Counted from the stretch's first letter, positions 1-8,401 are shown. The stretch is DNA of 41,874 nucleotides from Bradyrhizobium sp. 132 (GCF_023074185.1 NZ_JADPKY010000153.1:1-41874); one strand, 5' to 3'. The notes: generated from the letters alone by a model not told the origin. Numbers and translations are program-made.

Positions 1-154
1 AAGCTAACCCAGCGGCGCATCCCGCACGCCTATATCCTCGCATGGTCGTCCTGGCGCAGGGCTCATCAGGCCAACGCGCGCAAAGCCCACCTCAAAAAAA
101 CTGCAACTGTAATGCTAGTACGGTTGATGCTTTTCCTTTGGGCTGAGGAAGGAA
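1..154. other. Left edge, no gene supported
   Basis: Frame 1 on the plus strand reads HAYILAWSSWRRAHQANAR near bases 30-90. This resembles the tail of some rhizobial transposases, but the expected stop after the basic tail is missing and the reading stays open. I regard it as a possible degraded transposase end cut by the window edge and do not call it a gene. Confidence 0.2.
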
Positions 155-179
155 CCCCGCCCGATCAACTCGGGCGGGG
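155..179 (-). terminator. Intrinsic terminator of the DUF736 gene
   Basis: A 9-bp perfect G+C stem (155-163 with 171-179) has a 7-base loop. Read on the minus strand it lies 15 bases past the DUF736 stop and is followed by a T-rich stretch (TTCCTTCC). Its position and shape fit a Rho-independent terminator. Confidence 0.7.
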
Positions 180-193
180 CATTGGACCGAGCC

Positions 194-514
194 TCACTCC
201 CCGGTCTTGCGCGGCCGCGACCACAAGAGCGTGTAGCCCTCGCCGCCTTCGTCGTCGAACAGGTTCGCGTAGATCGGCGCGTTGAACGAGGGATCGTCAA
301 GCTTGAGCGAGAGGTAATCGCGGCCCTCCTCGGAGCGCTTGGACCAGGCCGCCCCGATCTCCGCCCGACCCACATAGATGCGGTGGCTGGGAGCGTTGTC
401 GTTGGAGCGGTTGGTCTCGGCGACGATGCGGACGCCCTTGGCCTGCAAACTCAGGGTGACGATCTCGCCCTGGAAATCGTTGCCGACTTTCTTGAAAGAA
501 CCGATGTTAGCCAT
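194..514 (-). CDS. DUF736 family protein
   Basis: A 106-residue protein starting MANIGSFKK, with the DUF736 pattern: GEIVTLSLQAKGVRIVAE early, APSHRIYVGRAEIGAAW in the middle and DYLSLKLDDPSFNAPIYANL towards the end. The start at 514 is chosen because AGGAGAAG lies just upstream; an in-frame ATG-like start 12 codons earlier lacks a site. DUF736 genes are small, of unknown biochemical role, and typical of rhizobial plasmids and integrative elements next to transfer and partition genes, which fits the neighbours. The gene is followed by a terminator and preceded by a structured leader similar to that of the DUF2493 gene. A decayed second copy lies on the opposite strand at about 0.8-1.04 kb. 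Confidence 0.9.
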   Translation of the reverse strand: MANIGSFKKVGNDFQGEIVTLSLQAKGVRIVAETNRSNDNAPSHRIYVGRAEIGAAWSKRSEEGRDYLSLKLDDPSFNAPIYANLFDDEGGEGYTLLWSRPRKTGE

Positions 515-536
515 GTCACTTCTCCTGTTGTGTTTC

Positions 537-559
537 GAGCCCGCGACCACCGCGGCCTC
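537..559 (-). promoter_or_regulatory. Leader hairpin of the DUF736 gene
   Basis: In the RNA sense this is a GAG...CTC-closed stem with CCGCG/CGCGG inside and a GTGGT loop, about 20 bases upstream of the ribosome-binding site. Together with flanking GATCGCCA it matches the leader of the DUF2493 gene (2627-2663). Shared sequence upstream of two different mobile-element genes suggests a common regulatory element; function is inferred. Confidence 0.45.
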
Positions 560-625
560 GATGGCGATCTAAAGGCCGAAGACGATCGGCGACGCACCCG
601 CTGGCGGGCCGGAGCGCAGCGGAGG

Positions 626-700
626 ACGCCGTTGGAGCGACTTTCTTGTCTCGCGAGGAATGGGCGCAAGCCCAGGGGAAGAAAGTCGCTCCAACGGCGT
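626..700. repeat. 22-bp perfect inverted repeat with 31-base spacer
   Basis: Bases 626-647 are exactly complementary to 679-700. The 31-base spacer contains a smaller hairpin (TGGGC gcaa GCCCA). It lies in the otherwise gene-free stretch upstream of the DUF736 gene. It could be a regulatory hairpin, a protein-binding palindrome or the trace of a small mobile element. No coding sequence overlaps it convincingly. Confidence 0.75.
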
Positions 701-800
701 TGCGGCTCAGACGATCGAGGCGCAGCCGCTCTTGGGCCAGATCGAGCCATCAAAGAGGCCACGTGCGTCCGCGTGCTGAACCGCAATCTTAAGGAGAAGA

Positions 801-1040
801 TTTGGCGAATCTCGGTTGTGCTGAGCAAGAGGTCGGTACGGATCCGCGCAGAAGGAGAAACAATCTGCCGCAAAGGGCGGTATCGTCCCCGCAGAAATGA
901 TCGAGCGCGGCGCGCCTCATCGCAGCTATGCGGGCCAGACAGAGATTGGTGGGGCTTGCTTAAAGGGTTCGAGGAGAAACGCGGTTACCTTTCGCTCAAT
1001 CTCGCCCCCCTCTCGTTCAACCTGGTCTCTGTGCGAGCTT
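801..1040 (+). pseudogene. Degraded DUF736 gene copy
   Basis: Two plus-strand frames together recall the intact DUF736 protein on the other strand. One gives APHRSYAGQTEIGGACLKG (compare APSHRIYVGRAEIGAAWSK), and the other continues EEKRGYLSLNLAPLSFNLV (compare EEGRDYLSLKLDDPSFNAP). The switch between frames near base 960 marks a frameshift. The upstream part (LSKRSVRIRAEG) also matches weakly. No intact start remains. This is seen directly by comparing the two translations; that it was once functional is inference. Confidence 0.65.
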
Positions 1041-1064
1041 GCTGGACCTGATGGCGACGAAGCC

Positions 1065-1547
1065 TCATCGCTCGTGCGTGGCGGCGGTAAGAACTGGTCG
1101 AGGTGTATTCTCCACCACTCCGGCCGAGTCCGACGGGCGGGTCCTCGCGAAAACGGTCAAACGCGCCCATGCCGTGCCGCCGATGCAAAGCGCACCTACG
1201 CAAGCGAAGGCCTCGCGCCAGCCCGGCGAACGCACCCCGATTTGCGACAGGGCAAACACCACTTGATAGCCAGCGATTGCCGCGGGGACCGCGAATACGG
1301 TTGCGATCGCGACGCGCAAGGTCGAGGACCGACTAACGGTGAGGGTGAGCTGACCCGCGGCAAGCGTCAGCGCGCCAGAAACAATTCCGATAAGCAGCGC
1401 GCCGAAGACGCCCGCGCCATCACGAAATGCCAACATTCCGACGCTGAGTGCGACGAAAAACGGCAAGGCATAGACCGCCAGCACAAAGATCAGCCAGCAG
1501 AATAAACCGATGCCGAGCGTGTTCAGGACAAGCCCGAGGGCGAGCAT
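1065..1547 (-). CDS. Small multi-spanning membrane protein, unknown function
   Basis: A 160-residue product starting MLALGLVLNTLGIG, with about four or five hydrophobic segments: roughly residues 2-25, 27-45, 47-75, 85-105 and 115-130. The tail is polar and Arg/Thr-rich. The ATG at 1547 has GGAG nine bases upstream; a GTG 22 codons earlier would add a hydrophobic N-terminus. I do not recognise the family. It lies between DUF736 and DUF2493 genes on the same strand, so it probably belongs to the same mobile-element module. Confidence 0.6.
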   Translation of the reverse strand: MLALGLVLNTLGIGLFCWLIFVLAVYALPFFVALSVGMLAFRDGAGVFGALLIGIVSGALTLAAGQLTLTVSRSSTLRVAIATVFAVPAAIAGYQVVFALSQIGVRSPGWREAFACVGALCIGGTAWARLTVFARTRPSDSAGVVENTPRPVLTAATHER

Positions 1548-1685
1548 GGCGGTGGCTCCAATGCACAGACGTATTGGTCGCGCCTCCACCACCACCGCGG
1601 CGCGGCTTTGCACGTAAAATCGAAACGAGGCGGAGTTGCGGCGCGCAACGCCATCTTGGTCGGCTTGGAGGCGAGTAGACGGCGC

Positions 1686-2609
1686 TCATGCGCCGCCGAA
1701 CTTCCAAACGGGAATACCGAGCCGCTTCGCCTTGTCAGCGAGATTGTCCTGAATTCCCGTGCCCGGGAAATGCATGACGCCGAGCGGCAGGAGTTCGAGC
1801 ATCGCGTCGTTTCGCTTGAACGGCGCCGCCTTGGCGTGCCTGGTCCAGTCGGGCTTGAAGGCGATCTGTGGCACTTTGCGGCTGGTTGCCCATTTGGAGG
1901 CGATCAGTTCGGCACCCTTCGGAGAGCCGCCATGCAAGAGGACCATGTCGGGGTGCTTGGCATGAACCTTGTCGAGGCGATCCCAGATGAGGTTGTGGTC
2001 ATTGAAGTCGAGCCCGCCGGTGAGTGCGATTTTCGGTCCTGGTGGCAACAAGACCTCGGTCTCGGCGCGTCGTTTGGCGGCAATGAAGTCGCGGGAGTCG
2101 ATCATTGCCGCGGTGAGCGTGCGGTGGTTGACCAACGATCCCGATCGCGGCCGCCAGGATGCGCCGGTGTTGACCTCAAATCGTTCGATGGCCTGGTCGC
2201 GAAAGAGCTCCAGGCAGTTGCGGCGCTCGATCAGCGTGATGCCTTCGGCTGTCAGGCGCTCAAGCTCGACCGATCGCACTTCGGAGCCGTTCTGCTCGCG
2301 TTGGCTCTTCTGCTGCGCCTGTTCGTTATTATCGAGCTGCCGCTCGATGCGGTCGACGGCACGATGGAACAGGTTGACTGTCGACCAGAGCAGATCGTCA
2401 AGATCCGGCTCAAGCCGCGTGTCGCTCAGGGTCGCGACCAGGGCGTCGAATATATCTGCGACGGCGCCGCCAATCATCTTGCCCTCGGGGAGCGGTCTTG
2501 GATCGGGCTGGTCGTTGAATGGACGATGGCCGAAGAGCTGTAGTTCGGTGATGACGTGGTCGGTCGGAGAAGAGTTGTGCGGCGGTTCGATGTCGTCATG
2601 GTCGGTCAT
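1686..2609 (-). CDS. DUF2493 (YpsA-related SLOG) domain protein
   Basis: A 307-residue protein. The first 130 residues are charged, with a Gln/Glu-rich stretch (DNNEQAQQKSQREQ). Residues about 190-300 form the DUF2493 domain, a SLOG/YpsA-like Rossmann fold proposed to bind nucleotides: KIALTGGLDFNDHNLIWDRL, then VLLHGGSPKGAELIASKWA, and PLGVMHFPGTGIQDNLADKAK. These correspond to a GG...R/D nucleotide-binding start and the GxxxGA helix of the family. The ligand of such proteins is not established. The gene sits on the same strand as the Toprim, strawberry-notch and ParB genes, the usual arrangement on rhizobial mobile elements. Its leader hairpin resembles that of the DUF736 gene. Confidence 0.88.
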   Translation of the reverse strand: MTDHDDIEPPHNSSPTDHVITELQLFGHRPFNDQPDPRPLPEGKMIGGAVADIFDALVATLSDTRLEPDLDDLLWSTVNLFHRAVDRIERQLDNNEQAQQKSQREQNGSEVRSVELERLTAEGITLIERRNCLELFRDQAIERFEVNTGASWRPRSGSLVNHRTLTAAMIDSRDFIAAKRRAETEVLLPPGPKIALTGGLDFNDHNLIWDRLDKVHAKHPDMVLLHGGSPKGAELIASKWATSRKVPQIAFKPDWTRHAKAAPFKRNDAMLELLPLGVMHFPGTGIQDNLADKAKRLGIPVWKFGGA

Positions 2610-2626
2610 GGGAAGAGGTCCTTGCC

Positions 2627-2663
2627 GGATCGGCCGCGACCATCGCGGCCTTCGTGGCGATCC
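2627..2663 (-). promoter_or_regulatory. Leader hairpin of the DUF2493 gene
   Basis: An inner 8-bp perfect stem (2632-2639 with 2643-2650, 3-base loop) is enclosed by GGATC/GATCC (2627-2631 with 2659-2663). It begins 18 bases upstream of the ATG. The motif GATCGCCA...GGCCGCG.TGGTCGCGG is shared with the DUF736 leader. A longer inverted repeat (CCGGCTATTTT at 2729-2739, AAAATAGCCGG at 2805-2815) with an internal CGATGTG/CACATCG hairpin lies further upstream, as a similar inverted repeat does at DUF736. Confidence 0.5.
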
Positions 2664-2728
2664 TCTGACGGCGGGCGGAGCGTGCCAGAACCCGAAAGGG
2701 CCGAAGCGGCAGCGGAGGATGGCGAAGG

Positions 2729-2815
2729 CCGGCTATTTTGCTTCGCGATGCAAAGCGCGCTAGCCAAACGTACGATGTGTCTTCACATCGCCGGCGCGCG
2801 GCGGAAAATAGCCGG
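2729..2815. repeat. 11-bp inverted repeat upstream of the DUF2493 gene
   Basis: CCGGCTATTTT (2729-2739) and AAAATAGCCGG (2805-2815) are perfect complements. Between them is a 7-bp hairpin (2773-2779 with 2784-2790, TCTT loop). The 330-base stretch between the DUF2493 and Toprim genes holds this structure and the leader, but no convincing gene. Confidence 0.6.
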
Positions 2816-2940
2816 ACGCAGCCATTGCCGGCCCGCACCCGCTTGCCGTCCCATCGCCCTCTAGAAGGCCGAGGTCGCGTCCTCTTCCGGTATTGGCCTC
2901 GCCTATGACTGGCCCATCAACGTCGATTGAAGACCGGGAG

Positions 2941-4002
2941 CTATTCCGCGGGCACCGTCGAGGAATGCAGGAAGCGAACGACGTCCTCTGGCACGAGCTG
3001 GAACCGCAACGCTGCTCGGACGGCATCGAGGCCGAAGACATGGAGATCTTCGTTGAAGTCGCCCAGCCGGGGCGACAGCGCGATTGCTTCAATGCCGGCG
3101 TCCGCTGCGCGCTGGCTGAGAGTCGCCTGCACCACATCGCCAGCAGGATCGAGATCGCGGGAGATGTAGAGCCGGCGCAGCCCATTGGGAAGCATCATGG
3201 CTGAGAGGTGATTAGCCGAGAGCGCAGCCGCCATGGGCATGCTCGGCAGCACGTAACGTAGCGATAGCATGGTTTCGATTCCCTCGCCGGCAGCGAGCAC
3301 GTCGTCCACCACGCCGAAGCGAACCGCGTTGCCGAGGAGATCGCCCATCGCGCGTCGTGGGGTATCAATCGGAGCTTTGCCCAGCCGAATGCGATCAAAG
3401 CCGTCCGGGTCGAGCCAGGTGCGATGCACGCCAGTGATCCTGCATTCGAGATCCGTGACGCAGGCGATCATCGCCGGCCAGGTCTCGGCTGGCAGGTGTC
3501 CGTCGGGCCGATAATAGCAGCGCGGATGGAAGCGCAGACTGCCACCATGGTGCACGTGGGCGATCCCGCGACGCTGCAAATATGTCTCCACGAGCGTCCC
3601 CTCGATCGGTTGGGATATCATGAAGAGCCGTCTCGCCGCCTCTTGCGATCCAGCCGGTGCTAATGGACGAACGGGTTTCGGGGCGACCTCCGGTTCACTA
3701 CGAGCCAGCCTCAGAAAGCGCCTCGCCTCCTCTGCGACGTCCCGGAAATCGCGCAAGCCGCAGGTTTCACGAATGACGTCGAGAAGATCGCCATGCTCGC
3801 CGGTTGCGGCGTCGGTCCATTTTCCGGCAGGGCCTTTCGGCAAATCCTTGAGCCGCACAAACAACGAGCGGCCAGGGGTGTTGTGGACATCCCCGACCAG
3901 CCAGTACCGGCCCTGCCGCTTGCCGTTGGAGAGATAGTGTCGGCACACCGCCTCGGCCTCGCGCGCGAGGCGGCGTGCCAGTTCGCAAGGCTCGCGACGC
4001 AT
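2941..4002 (-). CDS. Toprim domain protein (primase-like, DUF7146 type)
   Basis: A 353-residue protein. The N-terminal third (about 20-80) resembles the DUF7146/CHC2-associated domain of plasmid primase-like proteins (CRHYLSNGKRQGRYWLVGD...). A Toprim domain follows at about 230-320. GEGIET carries the catalytic Glu at residue 240, and SRDLDPAGD carries the Asp-x-Asp pair at 283 and 285, the metal-binding set of primases and topoisomerases. The start codon overlaps the stop of the strawberry-notch gene by one base (TGATG), so translation is probably coupled. Such pairs are found in rhizobial mobile elements. A role in DNA metabolism during transfer or replication is inferred; primase activity is not shown. 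Confidence 0.85.
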   Translation of the reverse strand: MRREPCELARRLAREAEAVCRHYLSNGKRQGRYWLVGDVHNTPGRSLFVRLKDLPKGPAGKWTDAATGEHGDLLDVIRETCGLRDFRDVAEEARRFLRLARSEPEVAPKPVRPLAPAGSQEAARRLFMISQPIEGTLVETYLQRRGIAHVHHGGSLRFHPRCYYRPDGHLPAETWPAMIACVTDLECRITGVHRTWLDPDGFDRIRLGKAPIDTPRRAMGDLLGNAVRFGVVDDVLAAGEGIETMLSLRYVLPSMPMAAALSANHLSAMMLPNGLRRLYISRDLDPAGDVVQATLSQRAADAGIEAIALSPRLGDFNEDLHVFGLDAVRAALRFQLVPEDVVRFLHSSTVPAE

Positions 4003-7000
4003 CAGGCGGCCTCCCGCTCACTGGCACGCTCGACCGGATAACGGTCGAGTACCTTGGACAGAATCTCGACACCGCTCCGGTCCGTGGGCACGAACATGCG
4101 CAGCTTCCAGGAGATGATTTGTCCAAAGAGGCCGTAAGCCCGCAAGCGATCGCGCATGGTGTCGTTGAAGCCCGCCAGTTCGATGCGGTGTGCGCCCATC
4201 ACCCGGACACGGCGAAGCTGGAGACCCTCCGCAAGTTCGAGGACGGTCCGCCCCTCCATCAGCGCGGCGAAAGCGGCGTCTGGCGCGAGCGCCGGCGCGT
4301 CAGCCGCAAGGACATTCGTGACCCAGGTAACCGAGACCTTGCGGCCGACGATCCGCTCGCCCGCGTCGCTCTGCAGCCGATAGACGCGCGTCGACTCGTT
4401 CGGCAGCCGCTTCCAGATCGGCAGCAGCAACCCGGTCACGATGTGGATCGTGCTTTCCGTGAACGCTGGGATCTCGGTAAGCTCCGCCAGCCAGGCCGCG
4501 GCGAAGCGTCCGCGGTCCACTTCGACCCAATGGCTTTCCGCCATCATTCTTAAGGGGACGCTATGCTGTTCCACGGGCCGGATCAGGCGGACGCGCCGCT
4601 CGATCTCGCCGTCATCAAGCATGAAGCTCGGAGCCGCGACCTGCACCGCTGCTCGTCCCGAGCGCTCATTGATTAACAGGATGGCTCGAGGATCGGAAAC
4701 ATGAGCGAGAGCGTCATCCAGGCTCACAGGATGATTGCGCTGGCGCTGGGTGATCGTGAGAAGCTGCGTCTCGGCGCCAGTGCCCGGATGGACATAGATC
4801 GTCCGCCGGTCGGTGACGGCAAAGCTCTCGGCGCTGAGCCTTTCCAGTCCGACGTCATAGCTGCCCGAGGCGACCGCGCCCTCGATCCGGGCGGTCAAGA
4901 GCTGCTCGAAGGCGGTGAACAGAACGTTCTGAAGATCGATCGTGAGCGCCAGCAACCTGTTCAGGAAAGTCGTGATCGGAGGCAGGTCATCCTTGAGCCC
5001 ATTAGCATCCGTGAGCTTCAGGCCGGTCGCATACTGGAACCGCTCGAGCGAGCAGCCGTCGACCTTGCCCCGCGCCAGCAGCGTATAGAGTTGGCGCAAC
5101 GCGTCGCGGCCGTAATGGCTTTCGAGATTGTCCTCGGGCCGGAACAGGCCCTGCCCTCCGGTCTGGCGTTGGCCACGCGTGATGGCGCCCAACGTATCGA
5201 GCCGGCGCGCAATGGTGCTGAGAAAACGCTTTTCGGCCTTCACATCGGTCGCGATGGGACGAAACAGTGGCGGCTGCGCCTGGTTGGTCCGGTTGGTGCG
5301 GCCGAGCCCCTGGATCGCGGCGTCCGCCTTCCAGCCGGGCTCGAGCAAATAGTGGACCCGCAGGCGGCGATTCCGCGCCGACAGCTCGGCATGGTAGCTC
5401 CTTCCCGTGCCGCCCGCGTCGGAGAAAACGAGAATCCGCTTGACGTCGTCCATGAAGGCCGAGGTCTCGGCGAGGTTGGCCGAACCGGCCCGGTTTTCGA
5501 CCACCAGCCGGTCGCCCTTGCGAACGATGCGGCGTGAGCGGCCTGTGACCTCAGCGACCATGTTGGTGCCGAAGCGCTGGATCACCTGGTCCAACGCGCC
5601 CGGGACCGGAGGCAGCGACGCGAGCTTCTCGATGAGGCGGTCGCGGCGAGCGACGGCCTCCCGGCTCTCGACCGGTTGGCCGTCGCGATAGACGGGCCGG
5701 GAGCAGAGATTACCCTCCTGGTCGGTGAAAGGCTCGTAGAGCTGCACCGGAAAGGAGTGGGCGAGATAGTCGAGGACATACTCGCGCGGGGTTATGTCGA
5801 CCCGGACGTCGCCCCACTCCTCGGTCGGGATCTCGGCGAGCCGGCGCTCCATCAGCGCCTCGCCGGTCGAGACGATCTGGATGACAGCGGCGTGGCCGGC
5901 GTCAAGATCGCGTTCGATCGAGCGGATCAGCGACGGCGTCTTCATCGAGGTCAGCAGGTGACCAAAAAAACGCTGCTTGGCGCTCTCGAACGCAGATCGC
6001 GCGGCCGATTTGGCTTGGCCGTTCAACGTGCCGGTCTCGCCGGTGATATTCGCGGCCTGCATTGCTGCATCGAGATTGTTATGGATGACGCTGAACGCTC
6101 CGGCGTAGGCGTCGTATATCCGAACCTGCTCGGGCGTAAGCTGGTGCTCGACGAGTTCGTACTCGACGCCCTCGTAAGAGAGCGAGCGTGCCGCGTAGAG
6201 ACCGAGCGCCTTGAGGTCGCGCGCGAGTACCTCCATCGCCGCGACGCCGCCCTGCTCGATGGCCTCGACGAACTCGGCGCGGGTGGCGAACGGGAAATCG
6301 TCGCCGCCCCATAAGCCTAACCGCTGGGCGTAGGCGAGATTGTGGACTGTCGTGGCGCCCGTCGCCGAGACATAGACGACGCGCCCATTCGGCAACGCGT
6401 GCTGGAGCCTGAGCCCGGCACGCCCCTGCTGGGATGCCGCCTGGTCGCCGCGCTCGCCCTTCTGGCCTGCCGCGTTCTGCATCGCGTGGCTCTCGTCGAA
6501 GACGATCACTCCGTCGAAGTCGGAGCCCAACCATTCAACGATCTGCCGCACGCGCGAAAGCTTCTCGCCACGCTCATCGGTGCGCAGCGTAGCGTAGGTG
6601 GTGAAAAGGACGCCTTCCGCGAGCCGGATCGGTGCGCCCTGGCGAAACCTTGACAGTGGCGTCACGAGCAACCGCTCCATGCCGAGCGCGGACCAGTCGC
6701 GCTGCGCGTCTTCGATCAGCTTGTCGGATTTACTGATCCAGACCGCGCGGCGGCGGCCCTTGAGCCAGTTGTCGAGCAGGATACCGGCGACCTGCCGTCC
6801 CTTGCCCGCCCCGGTGCCGTCGCCCAAGAACCAGCCGCGGCGAAAGCGGACGGCATTTTCTGCATCGTCGCGTGCGGCCGCCACAACATCAAAGGTTGGA
6901 TCTATCGTCCAGGAGCCCGCAAGAAATTCGGAATGCGCTTCTCCGGCATAGATGACGCTCTCAAGCTGGGCGTCGGAGAGGATGCCATCCGCCACGACAT

Positions 7001-8324
7001 TGGCCGGCAGGTGGGGCCGGTAAGACGGCTTCGGCGGCGCGACCGAGGCCATCGCGGCGGACTGCACGAGCTTGGTCGGATGCGCATGCGCGTCCGGAAT
7101 ACGGATCGCATGCAGCGCGTATTCCTCATAAAGCGCGTCGGTCAGTCGAGCGCCTTCCGGAGGCGTCCACTCGACAGTCTCGTAAGTGAGCTCGACGCCC
7201 TCGGTCGCGACATTTCCCGAAGTCGACCATGGTCGCGGTGCAAAGGTGCCGACCGGCCACGGCGTCGCGGGGCGCTTGATGACGTCGACCACGACGGGGG
7301 TGGCGACCGGCAGCCTTGGAGGCACATGCTGGCTCACCCAGCCGAGCAATGTGGCGATATCGCCCGCCATGCCCAGCGACTCCGGAAAGACCTTCGGATC
7401 TGCGGCAGGCTGCTTGTCGATCACGAGCAGCCTTGTGTCGGTCTGCGTTCCGTGTTTCGCGTAGACCGCGCCATCGATGGCGGCAGAAAACACCACTCGC
7501 CCGCGCTCCTGGAGTCGAACGAAGGCATCTCGCCATGCCGGATTATCGGGCGTAAGGCTCGCGCCGGTAATGGCGACCAGACGACCGCCGTCGCAAAGAC
7601 GCGCGAGGGCTGAGGCGATGTGCCGGAAAGCCGCGTCCGCCATCCGTCGATCGACGTTCGCCAATGCCGAGAACGGCGGGTTCATCAGGACGACGCTCGG
7701 TACGACACCCGCACCGAGGTGATCATCGATCTGGGTAGCGTCGAATCGCGTGACCTTAACCTTGGCGAACAGTTGCTCGAGCAATGCGGCGCGGGCCTCG
7801 GCCAGCTCGTTCAATGCCAAGGCGCCGCCGGCGAGCTCGGCAAAAATGGCGAGCAAGCCGGTCCCCGCGGAGGGCTCCAAAACCCGATCGGACGGCGTGA
7901 TGCCGGCCGCGGTGCATGCGGCGAGCCCAAGCGGGATCGGCGTCGAGAATTGTTGAAGGGCCTGACTGTCCTCGGAGCGCCGCGTGTGGGTCGGCAGACG
8001 GCGCGCGATTCTCGCGAGCATCAGCAGCATGGCGGCCGTCGAGCCGGCCTCGACACGAATTGCGGGACCAAACTTGCGAAGGAACAGAACAGTTGCCGCC
8101 TCGCAGACATCATAGGCGGTTTTCCAGTTCCAGACGCCAGTGGCGTCGGAAGCGCCGAAGGCAGCTTCCATGGCGCTACGCACGACAGTGGCATCGATGC
8201 GACGGCCGCGCTCGAGGTCAATGGCGAGCTGTCGCGCGGCCCTGACGGCGGCGGAGGTGAGTGTTGCAGCGGCGCGCACCGAGAGCGGCGCGGCGGCAGC
8301 GCCGCCGGCGAGAGATTCGGTCAT
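4002..8324 (-). CDS. Strawberry-notch family helicase with N-terminal methyltransferase domain
   Basis: A very large protein of 1440 residues. The N-terminal part (about 120-320) is a methyltransferase-like fold: EPSAGTG at about 150-156 is the cofactor motif and NPPF at 215-218 is the catalytic motif of N6-adenine or amino methyltransferases. A superfamily-2 helicase core follows: Walker A GDGTGAGKG near residue 503 and DESH Walker B near 609. LVFSDAGGTGRSYHA and IQGLGRTNRTNQ in the C-terminal half are typical of the strawberry-notch helicase C domain. In bacteria this family is found on phages and plasmids, and its exact role is unsettled. Upstream and on the same strand is the ParB-like gene; downstream it is coupled to the Toprim gene. 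A nested hairpin precedes its start and no clear ribosome-binding site is visible. Confidence 0.92.
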   Translation of the reverse strand: MTESLAGGAAAAPLSVRAAATLTSAAVRAARQLAIDLERGRRIDATVVRSAMEAAFGASDATGVWNWKTAYDVCEAATVLFLRKFGPAIRVEAGSTAAMLLMLARIARRLPTHTRRSEDSQALQQFSTPIPLGLAACTAAGITPSDRVLEPSAGTGLLAIFAELAGGALALNELAEARAALLEQLFAKVKVTRFDATQIDDHLGAGVVPSVVLMNPPFSALANVDRRMADAAFRHIASALARLCDGGRLVAITGASLTPDNPAWRDAFVRLQERGRVVFSAAIDGAVYAKHGTQTDTRLLVIDKQPAADPKVFPESLGMAGDIATLLGWVSQHVPPRLPVATPVVVDVIKRPATPWPVGTFAPRPWSTSGNVATEGVELTYETVEWTPPEGARLTDALYEEYALHAIRIPDAHAHPTKLVQSAAMASVAPPKPSYRPHLPANVVADGILSDAQLESVIYAGEAHSEFLAGSWTIDPTFDVVAAARDDAENAVRFRRGWFLGDGTGAGKGRQVAGILLDNWLKGRRRAVWISKSDKLIEDAQRDWSALGMERLLVTPLSRFRQGAPIRLAEGVLFTTYATLRTDERGEKLSRVRQIVEWLGSDFDGVIVFDESHAMQNAAGQKGERGDQAASQQGRAGLRLQHALPNGRVVYVSATGATTVHNLAYAQRLGLWGGDDFPFATRAEFVEAIEQGGVAAMEVLARDLKALGLYAARSLSYEGVEYELVEHQLTPEQVRIYDAYAGAFSVIHNNLDAAMQAANITGETGTLNGQAKSAARSAFESAKQRFFGHLLTSMKTPSLIRSIERDLDAGHAAVIQIVSTGEALMERRLAEIPTEEWGDVRVDITPREYVLDYLAHSFPVQLYEPFTDQEGNLCSRPVYRDGQPVESREAVARRDRLIEKLASLPPVPGALDQVIQRFGTNMVAEVTGRSRRIVRKGDRLVVENRAGSANLAETSAFMDDVKRILVFSDAGGTGRSYHAELSARNRRLRVHYLLEPGWKADAAIQGLGRTNRTNQAQPPLFRPIATDVKAEKRFLSTIARRLDTLGAITRGQRQTGGQGLFRPEDNLESHYGRDALRQLYTLLARGKVDGCSLERFQYATGLKLTDANGLKDDLPPITTFLNRLLALTIDLQNVLFTAFEQLLTARIEGAVASGSYDVGLERLSAESFAVTDRRTIYVHPGTGAETQLLTITQRQRNHPVSLDDALAHVSDPRAILLINERSGRAAVQVAAPSFMLDDGEIERRVRLIRPVEQHSVPLRMMAESHWVEVDRGRFAAAWLAELTEIPAFTESTIHIVTGLLLPIWKRLPNESTRVYRLQSDAGERIVGRKVSVTWVTNVLAADAPALAPDAAFAALMEGRTVLELAEGLQLRRVRVMGAHRIELAGFNDTMRDRLRAYGLFGQIISWKLRMFVPTDRSGVEILSKVLDRYPVERASEREAA

Positions 8325-8327
8325 GAG

Positions 8328-8401
8328 AGGGTTTCTTTCGGAGAGCAGGAAAGGATCGAACCATCAGGCGCTCTCCTTTGACCCCGACGGCTCAAAACCC
8401 T
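8328..8401 (-). promoter_or_regulatory. Nested hairpin leader of the strawberry-notch gene
   Basis: AGGGTTT (8328-8334) pairs with AAACCCT (8395-8401), enclosing a second perfect 7-bp stem, GGAGAGC (8340-8346) with GCTCTCC (8370-8376). The structure ends three bases before the ATG, and there is no obvious Shine-Dalgarno sequence outside it. A cis-regulatory role is inference; the parB-like and ardC genes of the same module also have stem-in-stem leaders. Confidence 0.4.

Noticed and set aside
182..1051. Long plus-strand open frame of 289 codons across the DUF736 gene
   Set aside because: Its first half is the antisense of the well-supported DUF736 gene and it has no ribosome-binding site. 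Only its last part is meaningful, as a DUF736 remnant.
1608..2543. Plus-strand open frame of 311 codons
   Set aside because: Antisense of the DUF2493 gene, whose motifs and start are clear. High G+C makes long antisense frames common.
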